Assembly: GCA_012515825.1 (NCBI GenBank)
Contig: JAAYXQ010000094.1
Location: 1 to 15,422, forward strand
DNA length: 15,422 nt
Direction: 5' to 3'
From: Fibrobacter sp.
GTDB lineage: Bacteria > Fibrobacterota > Fibrobacteria > Fibrobacterales > Fibrobacteraceae
Shown here: positions 13,453-15,422 of the stretch, piece by piece
Layout: the number at the start of each line of letters is the position of its first letter
Numbering within the stretch: the first letter of the stretch is position 1
Translations under genes and position numbers: made by a program
The notes under the pieces: generated by a model
The model's input: only the letters and a program-made list of their open reading frames with translations
Databases searched by the model: none
Told to the model about the DNA's origin: nothing

Positions 13453-15422
13453 ATGTTCCGTGAAGTTAAAAGAGATGAAACCTTTCCTTCTTTAGAAGAA
13501 CGCGTTCTAGATTTATGGGATCGTGATGACAGTTTTAAAAAATCACTGACTAAGCACCAAAATAACGATACTTTTAATTTTTATGATGGGCCTCCCTTTG
13601 CAACTGGCTTACCACACTATGGGCATTTACTCGCAGGAACCATTAAGGATATTGTTCCTCGATATTGGACCATGAAAGGTAAAACCGTTCCTCGCCGATT
13701 TGGTTGGGACTGTCATGGACTTCCTATTGAAAGTTTAATTCAAAATGAATTAAAACTCGCTGGCGTTGCTGAAATCCGCGCCTTTGGAGAAGACCGTTTT
13801 AATGAATCTTGCCGTGGTGCTGTTTTAAAATACACTGGCGAATGGCGTAAAACCGTTAGACGTATGGGTCGCTGGGTTGATTTCGATCGAGATTATAAAA
13901 CCATGGACACTCCATTTATGGAATCTGTTTGGTGGGTTTTCAAACAATGCTTTGATAAAGGGTTAATTTACCAGGGCTATCGCATTCAGCCTTATAGTCC
14001 TGCTCTTGCAACACCTCTTTCAAATTTTGAAACAAATCAAGGTTATAAAGATCGTCAAGACCCATCTTTAACTTTAATCTTCCCTATTGTTTCAGAAAAT
14101 TCTCGCTTTAAGGATACCTCTATACTTGTCTGGACAACGACTCCTTGGACTTTGCCATCTAACTTTGCAATTGCTGTTGGGCCTGATATGGAATACAGTC
14201 TTGTTTCCCATGAAGATAAAAAACTCTGGGTCGCCACTAGTCGTATTCAAGCCTACTTTAAAGATGCTGAAGTATTAGATACATGTAAAGGATCTGATTT
14301 ACTCGGGCTCCACTACGAACCTTTATTCCGTTTTTCAGATGCCTACGCTACTAAAGAAGAGCTCGAAAAGCGCTACCAGATATATCCCGCTGATTTCGTA
14401 AGCACCGATGACGGCGCTGGCGCGGTTCATATTGCACCTAGCTTTGGTGAAGAAGACTTTCAATTAGGAGCCTCTCTTGGGCTTGGCCTTTTTGATCCTC
14501 TTAACGAAGAAGGTCGTTTCACAGAAAAAGTACCTCTATGGCAAGGATTGGGCGCAAAAGAAGCCGACAAATCTATTATGGCTTTCTTAAAAGAACAAGG
14601 ACGTGTTTTTAGACATGATACTTTAGTTCATAGTTATCCTCATTGCTGGAGAACTGGTGTTCCTCTTTTATATAGAGCCTTAAAAACATGGTTCTTAAAA
14701 ATAGATGGCGAACTCACTAATGCTGAAGGCGAAACCAAAACATTAAAACAATGGATGATTGATTCTAATCAGCAAATCAACTGGGTTCCTGATCATATCA
14801 AAAATGGTCGTTTCGGAAAATGGTTAGAAAACGCTAGAGACTGGAATATTTCTCGCAACCGTTTCTGGGGCACTCCACTCCCTGTCTGGCTCTCTGAAGA
14901 CGGGGAAATGATTGCTGTTGGTTCCATCCAAGAGCTCGAAGAACTTTCTGGTGTAAAATTAAACGATTTACACAAACACTTTGTAGACCCAATTGTCATT
15001 AAAAAGAATGGCAAAGAATTCCGCCGCACAAGCGAAGTTTTCGATTGCTGGTTTGAATCTGGCTCTATGCCTTATGCACAAAACCATTATCCTTTTGAAA
15101 ATAAAGAAATGGTCGAAGCTTCTTTCCCTGCAGACTTTATTGCCGAAGGCCTGGATCAAACTCGCGGCTGGTTCTATACTCTATCCGTTCTCTCCAACGC
15201 CCTCTTCCAAAAGCCTGCGTTTAAGAACGTCATTGTAAACGGCATTATTCTTGCTGAAAATGGGCAGAAAATGTCTAAGAGCCTACGCAACTACCCAGAT
15301 CCTAATGAACTCATTGGGCGTACGGGAGCCGATGCTATTCGCTTATTTATGATTAACTCTGCTGCATTAAAAGCAGAAGATTTACGCTTCTCAGAAGAAG
15401 GCGTTAAAAACATTGTTAAGCA
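13453..15422 (+). CDS. ileS: Isoleucyl-tRNA synthetase, 3'-truncated by the window
   Basis: This enzyme charges tRNA-Ile with isoleucine in the cytoplasm. The window covers the first 656 residues of a protein that normally has about 1000 or more. Visible class I signatures are DGPPFATGLPHYGH (45-58), where HYGH (55-58) is the HIGH motif, and KMSKS at 606-610 in ENGQKMSKSLRN. The CP1 editing domain lies between them, opening with WTTTPWTLPSN (from 227) and including STDDGAGAVHIAP (317-329). FDCWFESGSMPY (530-541) precedes the second half of the catalytic core. The segment RDYKTMD-FMESVWWVFKQ resembles the eukaryote-like type of bacterial IleRS (ileS2), known in part for mupirocin tolerance. 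The frame is unbroken. A GAGGT Shine-Dalgarno sits five bases before the ATG. The anticodon-binding part and any zinc site are outside the window. Confidence 0.98.
   Translation, partial: MFREVKRDETFPSLEERVLDLWDRDDSFKKSLTKHQNNDTFNFYDGPPFATGLPHYGHLLAGTIKDIVPRYWTMKGKTVPRRFGWDCHGLPIESLIQNELKLAGVAEIRAFGEDRFNESCRGAVLKYTGEWRKTVRRMGRWVDFDRDYKTMDTPFMESVWWVFKQCFDKGLIYQGYRIQPYSPALATPLSNFETNQGYKDRQDPSLTLIFPIVSENSRFKDTSILVWTTTPWTLPSNFAIAVGPDMEYSLVSHEDKKLWVATSRIQAYFKDAEVLDTCKGSDLLGLHYEPLFRFSDAYATKEELEKRYQIYPADFVSTDDGAGAVHIAPSFGEEDFQLGASLGLGLFDPLNEEGRFTEKVPLWQGLGAKEADKSIMAFLKEQGRVFRHDTLVHSYPHCWRTGVPLLYRALKTWFLKIDGELTNAEGETKTLKQWMIDSNQQINWVPDHIKNGRFGKWLENARDWNISRNRFWGTPLPVWLSEDGEMIAVGSIQELEELSGVKLNDLHKHFVDPIVIKKNGKEFRRTSEVFDCWFESGSMPYAQNHYPFENKEMVEASFPADFIAEGLDQTRGWFYTLSVLSNALFQKPAFKNVIVNGIILAENGQKMSKSLRNYPDPNELIGRTGADAIRLFMINSAALKAEDLRFSEEGVKNIVK

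Noticed and set aside
14055..15238. Short open frames on both strands inside ileS
   Set aside because: They are shadows of the long, unbroken and well-conserved ileS frame.

Overview
The window most likely comes from an AT-rich, plant-polysaccharide-degrading bacterium of the Fibrobacter type (Fibrobacterota). Two secreted proteins end in short Ig-like C-terminal domains of the kind used by type IX secretion (T9SS), and one of them has the Ser/Asn-rich linker typical of fibrobacterial enzymes. Several genes have clear Shine-Dalgarno sequences, such as GGAGGT before the small lipoprotein, which argues against Bacteroidota. The phylum is an inference. No taxonomic marker other than a partial isoleucyl-tRNA synthetase is present.

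Layout from left to right: (a) 1-503 (+), the C-terminal end of a secreted protein, probably a GH8-like glycoside hydrolase, closed by a bidirectional terminator; (b) 568-714 (-), a 48-residue lipoprotein; (c) 872-10215 (-), a six-gene block that is the main interest of the window; (d) 10216-10674, non-coding DNA with repeats and a possible RNA structure; (e) 10675-13005 (-), a modular family 1 pectate lyase with its terminator; (f) 13006-13452, a divergent intergenic region with three copies of an 11-bp repeat and a long stem-loop; (g) 13453 to the end (+), ileS, cut by the window edge.

Block (c), in transcription order, encodes: a 1277-residue Ser/Thr kinase-cyclase-like-ATPase-TPR fusion; a 271-residue protein with two nitrile-hydratase-leader-like modules, the likely precursor; a fused E1-like/YcaO cyclodehydratase; an FHA plus winged-helix protein; a 108-residue stand-alone homologue of the membrane-binding domain 4 of cholesterol-dependent cytolysins; and a 253-residue beta-rich protein of unknown family. 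The first three match the TOMM (thiazole/oxazole-modified microcin) systems with a kinase/cyclase fusion and a BMA_0021/BMA_0022-type precursor, known mainly from Burkholderia and relatives. A reasonable model is that the kinase senses or licenses the system and the FHA protein reads its phosphorylation state. The YcaO enzyme would cyclise Cys/Ser/Thr residues of the duplicated precursor. The cytolysin-domain protein may be an effector, target adaptor or immunity factor. No transporter, leader peptidase or flavin dehydrogenase is visible in the block, so the way the product matures and leaves the cell is open.

Regulatory structure in the block is unusually visible. There is a 15-bp perfect hairpin between the precursor and YcaO genes, a GC-rich terminator or attenuator before the last gene, and a plausible separate promoter for the precursor gene.
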